Below are positions 52,201 to 64,000 of a stretch of 64,000 bases of DNA, in pieces; the stretch's first letter is position 1, and every line of letters begins with the position of its first letter. The position numbers were made by a program, and so were the translations under genes. The notes beneath the pieces are model-generated. The model was not told the DNA's origin, ran no database searches, and worked only from the letters and a program-made list of their open reading frames with translations. The DNA comes from Macquaria australasica. Taxonomy: Eukaryota; Chordata; Actinopteri; Centrarchiformes; Percichthyidae. The stretch spans positions 434,001 through 498,000 of the forward strand of contig SEMN01000101.1 of NCBI GenBank assembly GCA_005408345.1, in the 5' to 3' direction.

Positions 52201-54275
52201 AGCTTCTAACATTTCCAAATGAATCCAGGGATTCAAACCAAACTCTGTCCCGTCATCTACATCCTGCCTTACATCTAGAAATCCAAAAACACAGACACAC
52301 ACACACACAACAGAAAACAATTTAATGGCAAACTGTGTGGCACTAATGTTAAAGGGTACTGTATATTTACTGTACATTAGGTGCATTTAGGTTCCTTATA
52401 AAATGTTTGCTTCAGGATGTTGGCTGTAAGTCTGAATATAAAATGTAAGTTAGAGTTTGTAACTTTCCTACTGTTAGTATCTGTTCATTTACTAAGCCAC
52501 ATTGTGAACACGTTGCGATCAAAAGACAACAAGGCCTAAAGCATCAACCCTAATTAATTAGCGCAAAGAAAAGAAGGAGCAATTCACAGGAAACAATCAA
52601 CTGTGGATTCGCACATTTGTACCCTTGCCTATTGTGTGTATGGGTGTATGCCGGCTGTGTCACATGCTGGGTCTGATATATGAAAGGTCAAGTAGTTAAT
52701 AAAAATGATATGTTATCTGCCTCTCCTTTTTATGGTGTATACTTTATATATGCTATCAGTATTTTATTTTATACTATGTGAATACCACCACCATGGCATT
52801 TCTACTGCTGGATAAAAATAGCAGCAGCACAGGTGTAACTAACAGCATTAACAATGGCTCTGTTACAGTAAAGTGTCCCAGTGAACCAGCATGCACAATA
52901 GTAGGGCAGTGGGACATCTAAATAGACTGCAGTTATTGTGGGTGGTATTAGTTACACCCGTGAAAGGTCTATTGTTTCATGTTAAATCTATTCCTGACCA
53001 CCTGACTTGTTTTCCTAAAAGCTTGGATAAATCTGATCAAGAGTTTTTTACGTCACTGTATGAAAATGGAGTAAAGTTCAACAATGTCCTCAATGTGGAA
53101 CAAAAGGTTATGATTTCTAAAATTCCAGATTTAGATTTTCACTAAAACAGCAGTTTTTACTTGGTGACATTATTGCATTCATGTATTGAAAAATAAAAAA
53201 CATCATTCATTTTGAGTCACACTAGCGACGTGGCTCTATGGATGGAAATGTCAGTCAGTTCACCACATTGGTCCAGACTGAAATATCTCTACATCTCTTG
53301 GATGGACTGCCATTATATCTTGTACAGACATTCATGGTCCACAGAGAATGAAGCCTACTGACTTTATTGATCTCCTGACTTTTCTTCTAGCGCCACCATC
53401 AGGCCAAAAGTTTAATTTGCCGAATGCTTTGGTTTATGATCATAACTGCAAAACTAACAAAACTAACTGTTTAGTGCAAATTAGCAAATGTTAGCAAGCT
53501 AACACGCTTAATTAATTAGGTGAACATAAAAAAAATTATATCTGCTAAACATCAACATGCTCGCATTGTCATTTTGAGCATGTTAGCATGCTGATGTTAG
53601 CATTCCGCTCAAAGCACCGCTTTGCCTGAACACCGCCTCACAGAGCTGCTAGCATAGCTGTAGACTCTTAGGCTGCAGTCGAATAGTCCTGTGAGAATGC
53701 GATTACACTAGGCTACGTGATTATGCGACGGCGGATGTTATTGACGTGGGTCTGCCGTGGCCGCTTCAAACGTTGCTGCCACAAGGAATTTTGGGAGGGC
53801 ATTACCTCCTTTCCTTTCGTAAAGGATGGTCCAGCAGTGTACCCTATGCTGAAGCAGATAAGAAAGGAAGCACTGAAGCACCTTTCCTTAGCAAGTACCC
53901 ACATTGTCAATACGTTAGTGGTATTGACATTTGACCTACAGTGTGTGTATGTGGCTCCTCCTTTTTTTTATTACCAAAGCCCTATTTTCTGTCAGCCTAA
54001 ATCTCATCATCACTCACTCTCGCAGGACTGCATCACACCAATCTGGTCATTAGTGTGTTAGGGCTGCTCTTGTACGAGGCGAATGCTGCATACTGAAGGC
54101 ACACCTGAGGACGTGTGGACTGGGTCAGCGTGTCCAGCATCCGCTCCACAATGACATCATGCCAAATGAGAGCCAGTCCTCCATGATACTGCACAGCAGC
54201 AGGGATCACCCATCTGTACAGAGCATACAGAATAGCTGCTCCACTGGTGCAACTGTAAAGAAGAGTCAGCCACAT
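49256..54275 (-). CDS. comt: Catechol O-methyltransferase, membrane-bound form
   Basis: It transfers methyl from S-adenosylmethionine to a catechol hydroxyl, inactivating dopamine, noradrenaline and catechol oestrogens. Coding exons are 54105-54275, 50356-50473, 50057-50250, 49515-49646 and 49256-49435, giving 264 aa (human membrane form 271). An N-terminal membrane anchor (about 3-28) follows the ATG at 54275. The SAM site shows LELGTYCGYS and E140 (LITLEFNP). Metal and catalytic residues by family comparison are D191 and K194 (FLDHWKDRY), D219 and N220 (LLADNVICPG) and E258 (DGLEK). The intron after exon 4 begins GC instead of GT (GAG then GCAAGT) and ends AG. An acceptor sits one base before the ATG, so a non-coding first exon lies upstream, perhaps ending near 55436. 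A teleost a/b paralog is not assigned. Confidence 0.94.
49690..50012 (+). mobile_element. 3' end of a CR1/L2-group LINE
   Basis: The plus strand encodes WNQLPDDLKCAPTSATFKSK, a typical C-terminus of CR1/L2-type ORF2, interrupted by TGA and followed by KTLLFF. The 3' tail ends GCTATATAAATAAAGCTGCC and TTGCCTTGCC. It is a dead, 5'-truncated copy in comt intron 3. Confidence 0.7.
50474..54104 (-). other. comt first coding intron, 3.6 kb
   Basis: It contains an (AAAT)n-like tract (about 51361-51397) and a TTAGCATGCTAAC-type repeat (53215-53675). No coding exon is supported. An open frame at 52891-53145 on the plus strand (85 codons) has no recognisable relative. Confidence 0.5.
53215..53675. repeat. 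TTAGCATGCTAAC-type interspersed repeat
   Basis: It holds TTTGGTTTATGATCATAACT, AGCATGTTAGCATGCTGATG and the terminal CTGTAGACTCTTAGGCTG, in the same order as the left copy at 41160-41400. Confidence 0.65.
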
Positions 54276-54525
54276 CCTGCAACCAAGACAGAGAGCATCA
54301 ATTCAGCATGGTTATATGGTGCTGCATTGTGGAAAGAGGCAGTGATAAATGAACCACAGACACACAGTGCAACACATCTGCATGAGATAAATGAAAGCTG
54401 TCATGTCTCCCCTCACTCTACCTCTCCCTTTGTGTAGGGCTAATGAGATGGGTGTTTACTATGCAGTGTACAATACTGTTACTGCTCCTGTTTTCATTAT
54501 CAGCTGCTGCCAGGTCCAAGCTGCA

Positions 54526-54529
<4 letters not shown>

Positions 54530-54570
<41 letters not shown>
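54530..54570. repeat. (CA)n microsatellite
   Basis: About 20 CA units upstream of the comt start. Confidence 0.95.
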
Positions 54571-54572
<2 letters not shown>

Positions 54573-55612
54573 AACGTGGTGGTATCACTGTTGGATATCA
54601 TTTAATATCAACTGCAATAAGCACAGCCACACAACACAGCACTTTGTGTGCAGCTTTCCCACTCTCAGAAGCAATTAGTCTGCTTAGATATCTCGAGCAC
54701 AGATGAAGTGGGAAGAATAGAGCAAAAAGGAGGAGAAAAGCACAGCCAGAATCCTACACAAGGGCCCCTTCTGTGGGAAAGCAGTGAAGAGCATTGCTGG
54801 AAACGGCATTATCTTGCACTTATAATGCAACTGTGTTGAGGTAATTCCTTTTGATTTGGAGTTTGAGTTGCATGGCAACTGGCTGGGGGGTTAAGAGCTG
54901 TGTCACAAAAGGCAGAGCTCTGGGACTTTAACCTTTACTTTAGCTTCATCCTAATGTACACACAACCAACAGATTCAGAAACAGGAATGCAGAATAGTCT
55001 TGGCATGGTTTGAGAAACACACGCCCAAGTTACATGCTGCGCATACTATCTAGCAGAATTCAATCTCTATGCAAATCACATCATAAAAAGTTTTCAAATA
55101 AAAGAACAGCAAGAAGAACAGGAATATAAAAGGCTATCAGAATATCCAAAACTTGTTCATTATTGAAGATAATACATTATTTATTGTGAAAATGGCTTGA
55201 ATGAGGAGTATCACCAGTCAGTTTGGCACTAAATCCTATCTTTGTTCTCCCCCAATTTCACAATACTGTGACTGCCCACACTCTTCAGCCCAAAACAGGA
55301 ATTAAAACCAGACTGAGCAATGGTCTCCCTTGAGCAACACAAGAACACACACACACTTAAAGAAAAACATCTCATGCATTCTTAAAGGGTCTCTCATTAA
55401 AAAAAGAAGAAAAGACGTAAGAAAATACGACTCACATGTGCGGGCAGGCGGCGCTCCCCGTCCTCTTCTCACCTCCTCTCGCTGCTGGAGGAAAATCTGT
55501 GAGTTTTTCCTAACAGCTGGACATATGCCTGCGGTTACATGAGACTAACTCCTCCCTCCTCTTCCTTCCATCCCCCTCTCGGAGCTCTGCTGAATGTGAG
55601 CATGCAAGGAAT

Positions 55613-55613
<1 letters not shown>

Positions 55614-55692
<79 letters not shown>

Positions 55693-55700
55693 ACACACAG
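55614..55700. repeat. Long (CA)n microsatellite
   Basis: About 43 CA units with one CATA interruption. It is the longest simple repeat in the window. Confidence 0.95.
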
Positions 55701-56430
55701 GTACACACTCAGGGATTGCAAAAAAAAAAAAAAGAAGTGAGGGAGTGAGGGATTCCTGCTTGGCATTTAATGATTTCTTCAGGTTAACAGTGCTGTTGCA
55801 ACCAGTAGCAGTAGTATTAAGTATCTCATTTCCATTTTGATTACATTTTCACCCTTTTCTCCAAAAGTACCTAAAATGAGGTTACTATCAGACTGCTTTT
55901 TGTTGATTTTAATAACACAACATATAAAATGCCTTTTTCTGTGGAAAATCATTAGGATAATCCTTCAAGTTGACATTTCTAAGACTGAAAACACTGTGCT
56001 GTGTGAGTAAACCCATCTAATACCTCAGACTGGTTTACCACTACCTTTTCACTACTTAAACAAGCATTTCATCAAGGTGAGGTCTTGATTTACCTGTCTT
56101 AGAAATAAAAAAAATAAATAAAACCAATCTTGTGTCAGTTTATTGAAATTCAAGATCTTTCCAGTAAGACAAAACTTCTCTTTTGTCATCACTGTGCTTG
56201 AATTAGATGTGACTGCAATTAAAATACTAAAAGGCTGAGCAACCCAAGTGGGAGAAGGATCTTAATCAGGCTAATAAATATTTATGAAAGCTGTGCTCAT
56301 GATGCCAGCACCAGACTACGACTGTACATCCCACAGCTGTCCGAGTCCCATGTCAAGTGTGATGTGTCCGAGCCTGCTCCTGAACAGAGAGCTAGTCCAC
56401 TGGGCTCAGAGTAAGACAGAGCTGGCATGC

Positions 56431-59400
56431 CTAGGAGGTGATCCAGGGGTGTTTCAGACACTGGGCAGCTGTGGCTCTCTCCTGTGGCAGCAGCTCCAAC
56501 ATGGTCAGGAGGAACGAGCTGAACTGGACGGCTTCCTCCCGCGGCCACTCGTACTTATCCAGCAGGATCTCCAACAAGCTCCACGGCTTCAGCTTTGAGA
56601 TGTGTCGCAGTTGTCCTGCACAAGATAAGAAGTCAACTGATACACCACTTGGGTCTGCCTTGAATTATTAAAGAGGTACTGCACACTTAAACATGATTTT
56701 TGAGCTGTAAACTAAATGATATGACTTTACTGTGATGAAACATCAATGCTGGCGTTAATATTGACATTTCTTACCAAATTTATAAAAATCTGCATTTCAT
56801 GGGTTGAAAATGGCTCAACACGCCATCTACTGTTTTAAAAAAGTCCTGCGCCTTGCAAGGCCAATGCTGACAGAGTCAACTGGTTGGAATTGAAATTTAT
56901 ATTTTTTTAAAAATGACTCTAATCAGTGTCAGTCAGTTTCCCCCATTTCCCCTGACCCACACAGTACGTAGCCACGAGGCCACGCCTCCTACAGTTGTTG
57001 TTCCCTCACTCCTTGCATTTTTATAATTTGCTGGGAGAGAGGGTTCTAGCTGAATGTGAGGGCGGAGTTAAACTTTACTGTTTTTGCAAATAAATTGTTA
57101 ATCAGGTTTTTAATTTATCTCAGTCTTCATGAAACAAAACACTAAATTCATGTTTTAAGCATGACAATTTGAGTCAGACTATAAGTTGCTGACTATTCAG
57201 ATGCAGGTAATTTGGCCGTATGATTTCTTAACTATTATTTGTAATAATTCAGTACATTTTACCTTTACGGTTGAAGTATTGTTTGGAATTTCTCCCTGAG
57301 AGGGCAAACTGGCATGGAAGGGGTCCCAGCAGCTCAATGATGTGGGCAATGTGATCTGAGAGAACACAGGCAGATGCTGTATTTAGTATAGCACATTTAG
57401 TTCAATCAAGGACAAAAAGGGATGTAGTGAACAACACCGACCTTCCTCGCGGGAGAATGTGGCTCCTGACTGGGGGTCGAACAGATAGTCCCCTGTGGCC
57501 AGCTCAAAAGCCTGAAGTACACAAAAAGGAGCAAACAATATGGTTGTGACACATCTAGAAATGGCAATGCTGGAATGAAACATGACGAGAGATGAAAAAC
57601 ACATCTATGCAGGTGCTCGGCTCACCATGCAGGCGGTGCTCCAGATGTCGGCTGGTGTGTCGTAGTCAGCACCGATCAGAACCTCCACAGAGCGGTACTG
57701 ACACGTCTGGATGTCCTCAGTGAAGTGTTTGTGCTGACGGCAAGAGAGGTGAGATTTTAATGTTCCACTATTAAATGACCTGCATGTCTGACTATTAAAA
57801 AAGTGTCCAATTAACTGCAGCTTATTTAACTTTCTTCATGAAATTACAGACTTTTTACTATTAAGTATGTGCACATGATTATCTTAGTCAAAATTATGTT
57901 GGTCCAGTATGCAATATTATCTCAGTAATTATAATGTAGTTGTAAAATGTTACAAAAAACATGCTTTTAATTACTACAAAACTAAATGAATTACAACAGA
58001 TTTCAAATAACAAGACTAAGAGTCTACAGCCATGCTAACGGGTCTGTGAGGCTGCACTTGGTTAAATGCCAACGTTGGCATGCTAACATGCTTACAATGA
58101 CAATGCTAATATACTGACGCTAAGCAGGTGTAATGGTAACCATGTTTAACATCGTAGTTTAGCGTGTTAGCATGCTAACATATAGTTGAGGCTGATGGGA
58201 ATTTAATTAGTTCTGAAGGTATTTGGTGTTAAACCAAAGTACTGGATACAATGAAATTTTGACGTGATGAAAAGTCAGGGGATCATCAATTACCAGATTT
58301 CATGGCAATCCATCCAAAAGTTGTCAGAAAAGTTGGTGAAGTGAACTGTCATCAGAGAAAATAACATCATTGTCTGTTTCTCTGACTCTGCTAAATGAAA
58401 TGAGAAGCATAACCATCACTACTGGGTAGATCATAGTGTATGTCTCTCTCAAGCTATATTTCAAATCAGCTCACGCAGTTGTGTCTCACTGGAAACATAT
58501 GGCAGCTGTGTTTTTCACTGGAGGGCAGGTAGATATGGCGACCATACTGTGTTCTGCAGAAAGCACCTGTCGCATTCGGTTCTGTAAAAATGATTTGGGT
58601 TGCAAGTGTTTTATAAACTAGACATGTGGCCATCTAGAAAACACCTCACAACGTGCTTCATAGCTCCGCAGACTTATTTTTATATCCTGGACTCCTTGAT
58701 TCAGGACACATTTTTCAAGATATGCCCCACCCATTTATTTAGATTTATTTAGACACTTTTTTCACCACTCCTCCTATGAATTGTCATCAGATCTTCACTT
58801 AAGTTTGGTACATGACATATTTTCATAAACCTGAAAATAATTTCTGCTATTAATATTTTGTTGTTTTGTTTTCCAAAGCAGTTTTTCTATAATTGGTTGG
58901 CAAATTCTTATCGGCATGATCTTTTTAATGTAATTCATGAACCCACTGAGCAGCTGCAGCTGAATTTAGATGACAACTCCAAGCAATCCTGCAAAAATGT
59001 GATAGCATGATAAATATGAAAGGATATAACTCAAGAGTCTTATGCGGGATTCATCGTAAATAAATATCCAGATTTAAAAAATGTTCTATTGTCAAAATAA
59101 ATGATGGATTGTGGATTATGAAGCCATGGAAGAGGCATATGCACTTACTGACAGCTTTCTAGTTTGAAGATGAAACAATTTAATTGTAATTTCTTAGATT
59201 TTTTCAGGTTTAGTTTGCTTGTTAAATAATCACTCACCACCCAGCAGGCATTGCCCAGGTCAGCAATCTTGATGAGGATTTTATCAGCATTCTGGGGCTT
59301 TAGTAGGTCCAAAAGTACATCCAAGTCACTGATACCTAAAATACATAAAAGAGTGTGACAGCTAAGATCAGACTAGGATAAACGTTGAGTGTACTGATGA

Positions 59401-62400
59401 TGCTAGGTAACATACTGTGTAAATATTAGCTTGTGGAAACACGCTAACAAAAGTTTCCACAGGAAGAGGAACAATCTGCTGACATCATAGTTTAGAAAAA
59501 AAAGACACAAATGTGATGAGACTGACCACGGGGAGAGGATGGTGAAGGTGGAGGCGGCTCTTTGTCTACAGTCTGATGTAATAACACTGATCTAGAGCCA
59601 GAGACAGGAGCATCTGTGTTGAGGTCTGGCCACGAGCAGATGGAGTCTCTGTGGCTGCGTGGAGTCGAGTCCAGCGCGTCTTCCAACAGCAGGGTCTGTC
59701 TCCTTAACGTCAGGTTAGGACCTATGAGCTTAGAGTGACGGGTGGAGCTGCGGGTGCTAGACGGAGCAGGGGCATCAGAGAACGACACGTGGAGTTTGTC
59801 TTTTTGGTTGTGGCCGGATGCGCTCTCCTGTCCTCGTCGACTCCTGTCTTTCCTCGCCAGTCGCTCGATCGGGCTCCTGGAGACCTTGCTGGACTGCAGG
59901 GGGTGCGATCAGTTGTGGGAAACGATCAGAGGTGAGTAAAACAGTCTGAATCTGAAACAATCTGGAAAGTGCTCAATGATATTATCACAACTTCATGCAT
60001 GTCTTGGAGGCAAAGTAAATTATGCAAATTAAAAGCCACTATGTAGGATTTTAAAATGTCTGACTTTGGTGCCCCCTAATGCATCAAAGCATCAAAAAAC
60101 ATTCAATATAACATTCACATAATAAAGGAGCATTACATACATATGACCTTTTATCCATTTAATCCTAAAATCTTAGGATGTTAGTTCCATCACCAACTTT
60201 TTGGTGATGGAACTAATCACCCTATGTGATTTATTGTGCATACCGTCTGTAGTTACCATAAGACTATGGAGTTTTACATGAAATCAATGTACCAATGTCT
60301 CAATAATGAATTGTGAAGCTGTTACCCTACATGCTGTAAAACAGTAAGTTGCTAACAACAAGCTATATTGAAACCACAACAGCGGTTACTGGAAGGACAT
60401 CAAGATCTGCAGTTGTGTCCTCTTAGCCTACAACAAGCAAACCCCCTCCACCCCCCCACTTGTCCCATCCCTTTGAGCTACAGGAGCCTGTTAGTGACAC
60501 AACAATACCCCAAGAGCAAGCTAGCAAAGTTGAGCAGAGATTCAACACACGCATGTGCCACCACGCAAAATATAATCAGGGACTATTTCAGTGTTTCTAT
60601 CTCTGGCTTATAATTGTGATAGTACAACACTATACTAATTGATACTTTGAGATATAAGAGCTGTCCAGTATAAATATTTCTTGTTTTCTACCCTGGTGGC
60701 TTGCTTTTTTGATTAAACAAGAAGGCTTTTTTGCTCAAATCATCTGTAAGATTATTTATTACAATAAATCATTGAACTGCCCCCGTCTGCTTGTTCTGTT
60801 CGTTTGGGTCCTTTCCTTGCTGCCTGCACTTTGCGCCATAAAAGTGTGTAGATTAAGGATTCAAATCTCTTCCTTCTTCACCATCACAGTGATCAAAGTC
60901 ATGTCCTATATTGAGTTCCAGGCTGTAGATGATGTTGTCAAGATGCAATTAAGTGCAAAGGCAAAACACAACATCCATCTTACCCACTGCCCAAGAGTGT
61001 GGAAAACCCCGGTCAGCTTCCCCAACAAGTTGGACAAACTCTTAGGAAGTCATAGCAGAAAAGCACAGGTCATAATGCAATAATGACAAAATATTAAGGA
61101 AAAATCTTAATAAAATGAATGAAATAATAATGATCAGAGGAATAAATTTCAGGTTACACACCTGTTTTTCTCTGGATTCTCTGTTCACTGGCAGGAAGTG
61201 AAAACATCAGCGGGGAAAAGATGCACAGAATAAGTAAAAATAAGTGAAAAAGGCAACAGCAGGGAGCATTTTTCTTGAACTTAATCAAGAACGCCTCCAT
61301 CAGCCTGGTACTCGCAGATTCCTGTGACACATTTTCTTTTACAATTGAACCTAGACATAAATGGGACATGCATGTGATAATGCTAATGCAGCATCACTAA
61401 CCCGGGGAGTTAGTGAAAGCAGAGGACACTGGCAGCTGCCACAGCTTGGTGTTGGCTGCCAGGTTCTGAATGTAAACCTCGTCCACTCTCAGGAGGATGT
61501 TTTCTGGCTTGATGTCTGTGTGGATAATCTTGCATTTAGTGTGCAAGTAATCTAAACCCTGCAGAACCTGTGATAAGGAATGAAAATACAATTACTGTCA
61601 CTGTACCCCATGTCAATGAGGAGCAAAAATAGAAGATAATCTGTTAAAAAAAATAACTCAGTTAGTGGTGAAAGACAGGGAGGATGCTTTAAGATGGAAT
61701 GAAGGGCTGCATAGCACCTGTCTGAGGATGCTCTTAACGCAGGGAAGTGGGAGGCCAGTGTAGTTGGATATGATGATCCACCTCAGCAGCTGGTGGCCCA
61801 GCACCTCCAGAACCATGCACACGTCTGGTGAGCAATTAAGGACCTTGTTTCATTCTGTACAGCTTGGGGTAGTTAGGGTTTCTTGGGTGGTTGGAGAAGG
61901 CGAAAACACATTGACGCAATCTTTTCGTCTTAAAGTCCAGCCACTGTGGTATAAGGATGTCGTTACGGTGGCATCTGTTTGTCTGTGTGTAGGCACACTT
62001 GTAAACAGCGGAATTTCAAAAAAATAATTGCTAGAAAAAAGCCATACCTGCACCACAAGCTACAGAGTAGGGGATTATAATGTATGTCTCTGTAAAGGAT
62101 ACGCTCTCCATTCACCCCAGTGATCCTGAAGTCATCAATGAGGTGCACGATTCTCTCACGTTTTGGATCTTTGGGGTCACTGTCCCTAACCTGATGGTCA
62201 TGAAGTGAACATATTACAATATCAAGAAAAACTGAAATGTATACAAATGATAAAAACAATCACACTGTTATAAAATAACTCGCTAACATCTATAAAATGC
62301 AATAACATGGCAACTATTTTATATATACGTCACAGTGAAAGATGCTAGTGGTGTGTATATACAAAATCTTTGCAGATAGGCTGAGCAACTGTTAATATTA

Positions 62401-63316
62401 CCAAGACTGAGAGCTGCCAGAGAGCTCCACACACGCTGTTATCTATTATGATTCTGACATTTTAATTTTGTAATTCAAAATGTGTAAAATTGTATTTTAT
62501 GCCACCATTATCAGTCTCACTTATTAGTAAATCTTCCTGCTCCACAACCACCACAGTGTAAACAGTATTTTCTTTGTGTTGACTCACAAACATTAACAAC
62601 ACTCTAGCCAGGTCTACTACTTGTGCATTGTAAGAGTACTCTACAATGACTAAAAAGTATGGAGTATGCATCTTTAAACAAAAGCAATGTGGTCCCACTG
62701 ACACATTTCAGAAGTTTGATCTCATCCAGTGCTGTCTCTGTGAATGTTTGAGCACTCCTCACCACCTTCAGAGCCACAAAGCGCCTCTTCCTGCATGCAT
62801 AAATATAATGGCAGTTAGCTACTATTATGTTTATAGCATATTGTATTATCACTACATTATGTTATTATGTTATATGAAAAGTCAAAAGGTCAAACCCATA
62901 CTTACACCATATCCCAGCAGAGCCATACAGTAGAGAAGTGACCCCATCCCAACTTTTTAACCACTTGGTAACAGTCAGAGAAAATCTCTCCGATCTCTAC
63001 AGGGTAGTAACCACCTGCAACACAATGTACCGCCTGCATCAAAGAACAGATCTCAACCAGTGTGCTGGAGTTCAGTGAAGGGGCGCTGCCTACCAATGCC
63101 ATAGTCAGCTGGATTCTCCTGTTGCTCATCATAAGATCCCAGAGGCTCAGGGGGATGAGGACGTATCTGTACAGCTGGAGGGCAGTGGGCAGGTTTGCTG
63201 GGCGGGGCGGGAGGTTTAGGACTCCCTGGGGAGGGGTGAGGGCTGGGTTTGACAGGTGGATTTGAAGAGCTGGCTGAATAAAGGGCTGATATGGCAGCAG
63301 CGTATGAAGATGACAT
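56431..63316 (-). CDS. srpk3: SR-protein kinase, SRPK3-like
   Basis: SRPKs phosphorylate arginine-serine domains of splicing factors. Coding exons are 63094-63316, 62906-63014, 62703-62790, 62103-62190, 61718-61824, 61402-61567, 61162-61187, 59527-59893, 59238-59335, 57626-57733, 57442-57511, 57263-57355 and 56431-56615, giving 575 aa (human SRPK3 567). The N-terminus is proline/serine-rich. The kinase starts near residue 90: glycine loop LGWGHFSTVWLCWD, lysine K119 (VALK), catalytic HTDIKPEN (D223). A spacer insert of about 150 residues follows (SRSPIERLARKDRSRRG, then PPPPSPSSPRG), then DLGN (D416), HKHFTEDIQT, DIWSTACMAFELATGDYLF and the C-terminal CLKHPWITS with TAG at 56431. The insert is short and unlike SRPK1/2, and FALSGRNSKQYFNRKGQLRHI favours SRPK3. 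A small upstream untranslated exon probably ends at 63437. The exact paralog name is tentative. Confidence 0.9.
58005..58340. repeat. TTAGCATGCTAAC-type interspersed repeat
   Basis: It starts ACAAGACTAAGAGTCTACAG and contains GTGTTAGCATGCTAACATAT and TTTCATGGCAATCCATCCAA, in the orientation of the right copy at 41505-41985. It lies in the srpk intron between coding exons 9 and 10. Confidence 0.65.
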
Positions 63317-64000
63317 GATGGTGTTCGAGCACAGCTGAGGATGGGCCCAGATGACAGCAGCACTCACGGAGAAAGCTACAACAAAAACGCATTTGCATAC
63401 TTTCAAAAATGGAAGGAGTTCTTCGATCATGCTTACATCTCTGAAACAAGAAGTCACTAGCTGTTTGTCTCTGGCAGCTAGTTTGTGCTTTAAGGCACCG
63501 ATTGCAGGAGGTTGTTTGCAATGACATTTCAAAGGAGCAAGTGAATGTGTATGTTTATTTTTAGCTGGATGAGTGGCATGTCAACGTAAATAGCTCCTGA
63601 CACTGGCCCAGCTGCAACAGAACTCTTCCTGATATTGCATGGACTACTACAGTGTGGACAGGCACCACAGTTGTAAACATGAACGGCTGGCAATTTTTCA
63701 TGTTCTTTCAAGGGATACCTGGCTAGAGCAATTATTTTGGTGAAGACAGTAAACTGAAAAATACAGTCTTTCAGACGGCTCTCACTGTACTCAATAAGTG
63801 GGATGGTGGGCTTATTTGTGTGTGGTTGTACACTTTGTGTAATAGTACTGATGTCTGAAGAGTAGTACTGAAGAGATCAAGTCATCTGACATTAAATGAA
63901 ACATTTAAAAATGCCAATTACTACTAGTACTTCAAAATAAAAGTCTCTCAGTTTTGGTTTCCTTTTAATACAGTGTAACAGTGAATAAACAATATGCACT
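63317..64000. other. srpk 5' region
   Basis: The frame of the first coding exon stays open upstream of the ATG at 63316. A good acceptor (TTTTTGTTGTAG) ends at 63376, and a donor (GTAAGC) follows 63437, suggesting an untranslated exon separated by an intron of only about 61 bp. Beyond that I see nothing definable to the window end. Confidence 0.45.

Larger units (their letters stand above)
54276..56430. other. comt 5' flank and srpk 3' flank
   Basis: It probably holds the non-coding first exon of comt near 55436-55530 (candidate minus-strand donors GTGAGT and GTGAGA), two (CA)n tracts and the srpk 3'UTR. A TTTATT at about 56138 is a candidate srpk polyadenylation signal. No coding gene. Confidence 0.5.

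Noticed and set aside
52891..53145. Open frame ending KVMISKIPDLDFH in comt intron
   Set aside because: Short, unrecognised and isolated. Not supported as a gene.
60709..61083. 124-codon open frame on the plus strand in the srpk intron
   Set aside because: No recognisable domain, no promoter or splice context. Likely chance, although its origin from an old repeat is possible.
61154..61369. Single long srpk exon encoding a hydrophobic stretch (CCCLFHLFLLILCIF)
   Set aside because: It would put a membrane-like segment into a cytosolic kinase and leaves the wrong phase for the next exon. The 26-nt microexon in its 3' part fits both phase and composition.
62645..62704. srpk exon 3 ending after KCVSG
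   Set aside because: The family sequence continues CVRDSDP. Ending at TGT before GTCAGT and restarting at GTTAGGGAC gives exactly that in phase.
1..64000. CRISPR arrays, bacterial operons, tRNA or rRNA genes
   Set aside because: None seen. Repeats are microsatellites, transposons or MITEs, and no cloverleaf-like conserved A/B box pair was recognised by eye.

Overview
The window is vertebrate, almost certainly teleost fish, nuclear DNA. The genes have many short exons with GT-AG introns. There are long (CA)n microsatellites, teleost-type interspersed repeats (a Rex3-like LINE with a GGAT-type tail, hAT-derived MITEs, repeats rich in TTAGCATGCTAAC) and no operon structure. No prokaryotic, viral or CRISPR feature was seen. 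I built all gene models by hand from splice signals, reading-frame phase and remembered family sequence. Exon phases close exactly in all six models, but transcription start and end sites are inferred.

Layout. Positions 1-1300 hold a truncated LINE broken by a hAT MITE, then a terminal-inverted-repeat element. These lie inside or beyond the 3' part of mst1r (RON receptor tyrosine kinase, minus strand). Only its first five coding exons (1849-9759: signal peptide, Sema, PSI, start of IPT) are in the window. After a 5 kb intergenic stretch comes mon1a (minus, 15132-25406), whose long first intron contains a roughly 5 kb nested transposon block. A divergent promoter region of about 1 kb separates mon1a from traip (plus, 26747-32626, 15 coding exons). 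traip converges on grm6 (minus, 34539-46741, 10 coding exons, 900 aa). comt follows (minus, 49256-54275, 5 coding exons, membrane-bound form). An SRPK-family kinase, closest to srpk3 (minus, 56431-63316, 13 coding exons including a predicted 26-nt microexon), completes the window.

How the genes relate. These are independent housekeeping, signalling and neuronal genes, not one pathway. mst1r, mon1a and traip are also close neighbours on human 3p21.31, so this end looks like ancient synteny with altered local order. The human counterparts of grm6, comt and srpk3 lie on other chromosomes, so a synteny junction falls between traip and grm6.

I did not find an undescribed biological system. The most useful observations are the srpk microexon, a GC-AG intron in comt, the nested long-TIR transposon in mon1a intron 1 with an exon-like segment inside it, the apparently shared polyadenylation zone of traip and grm6, and a two-copy terminal-inverted-repeat family that I could not name.
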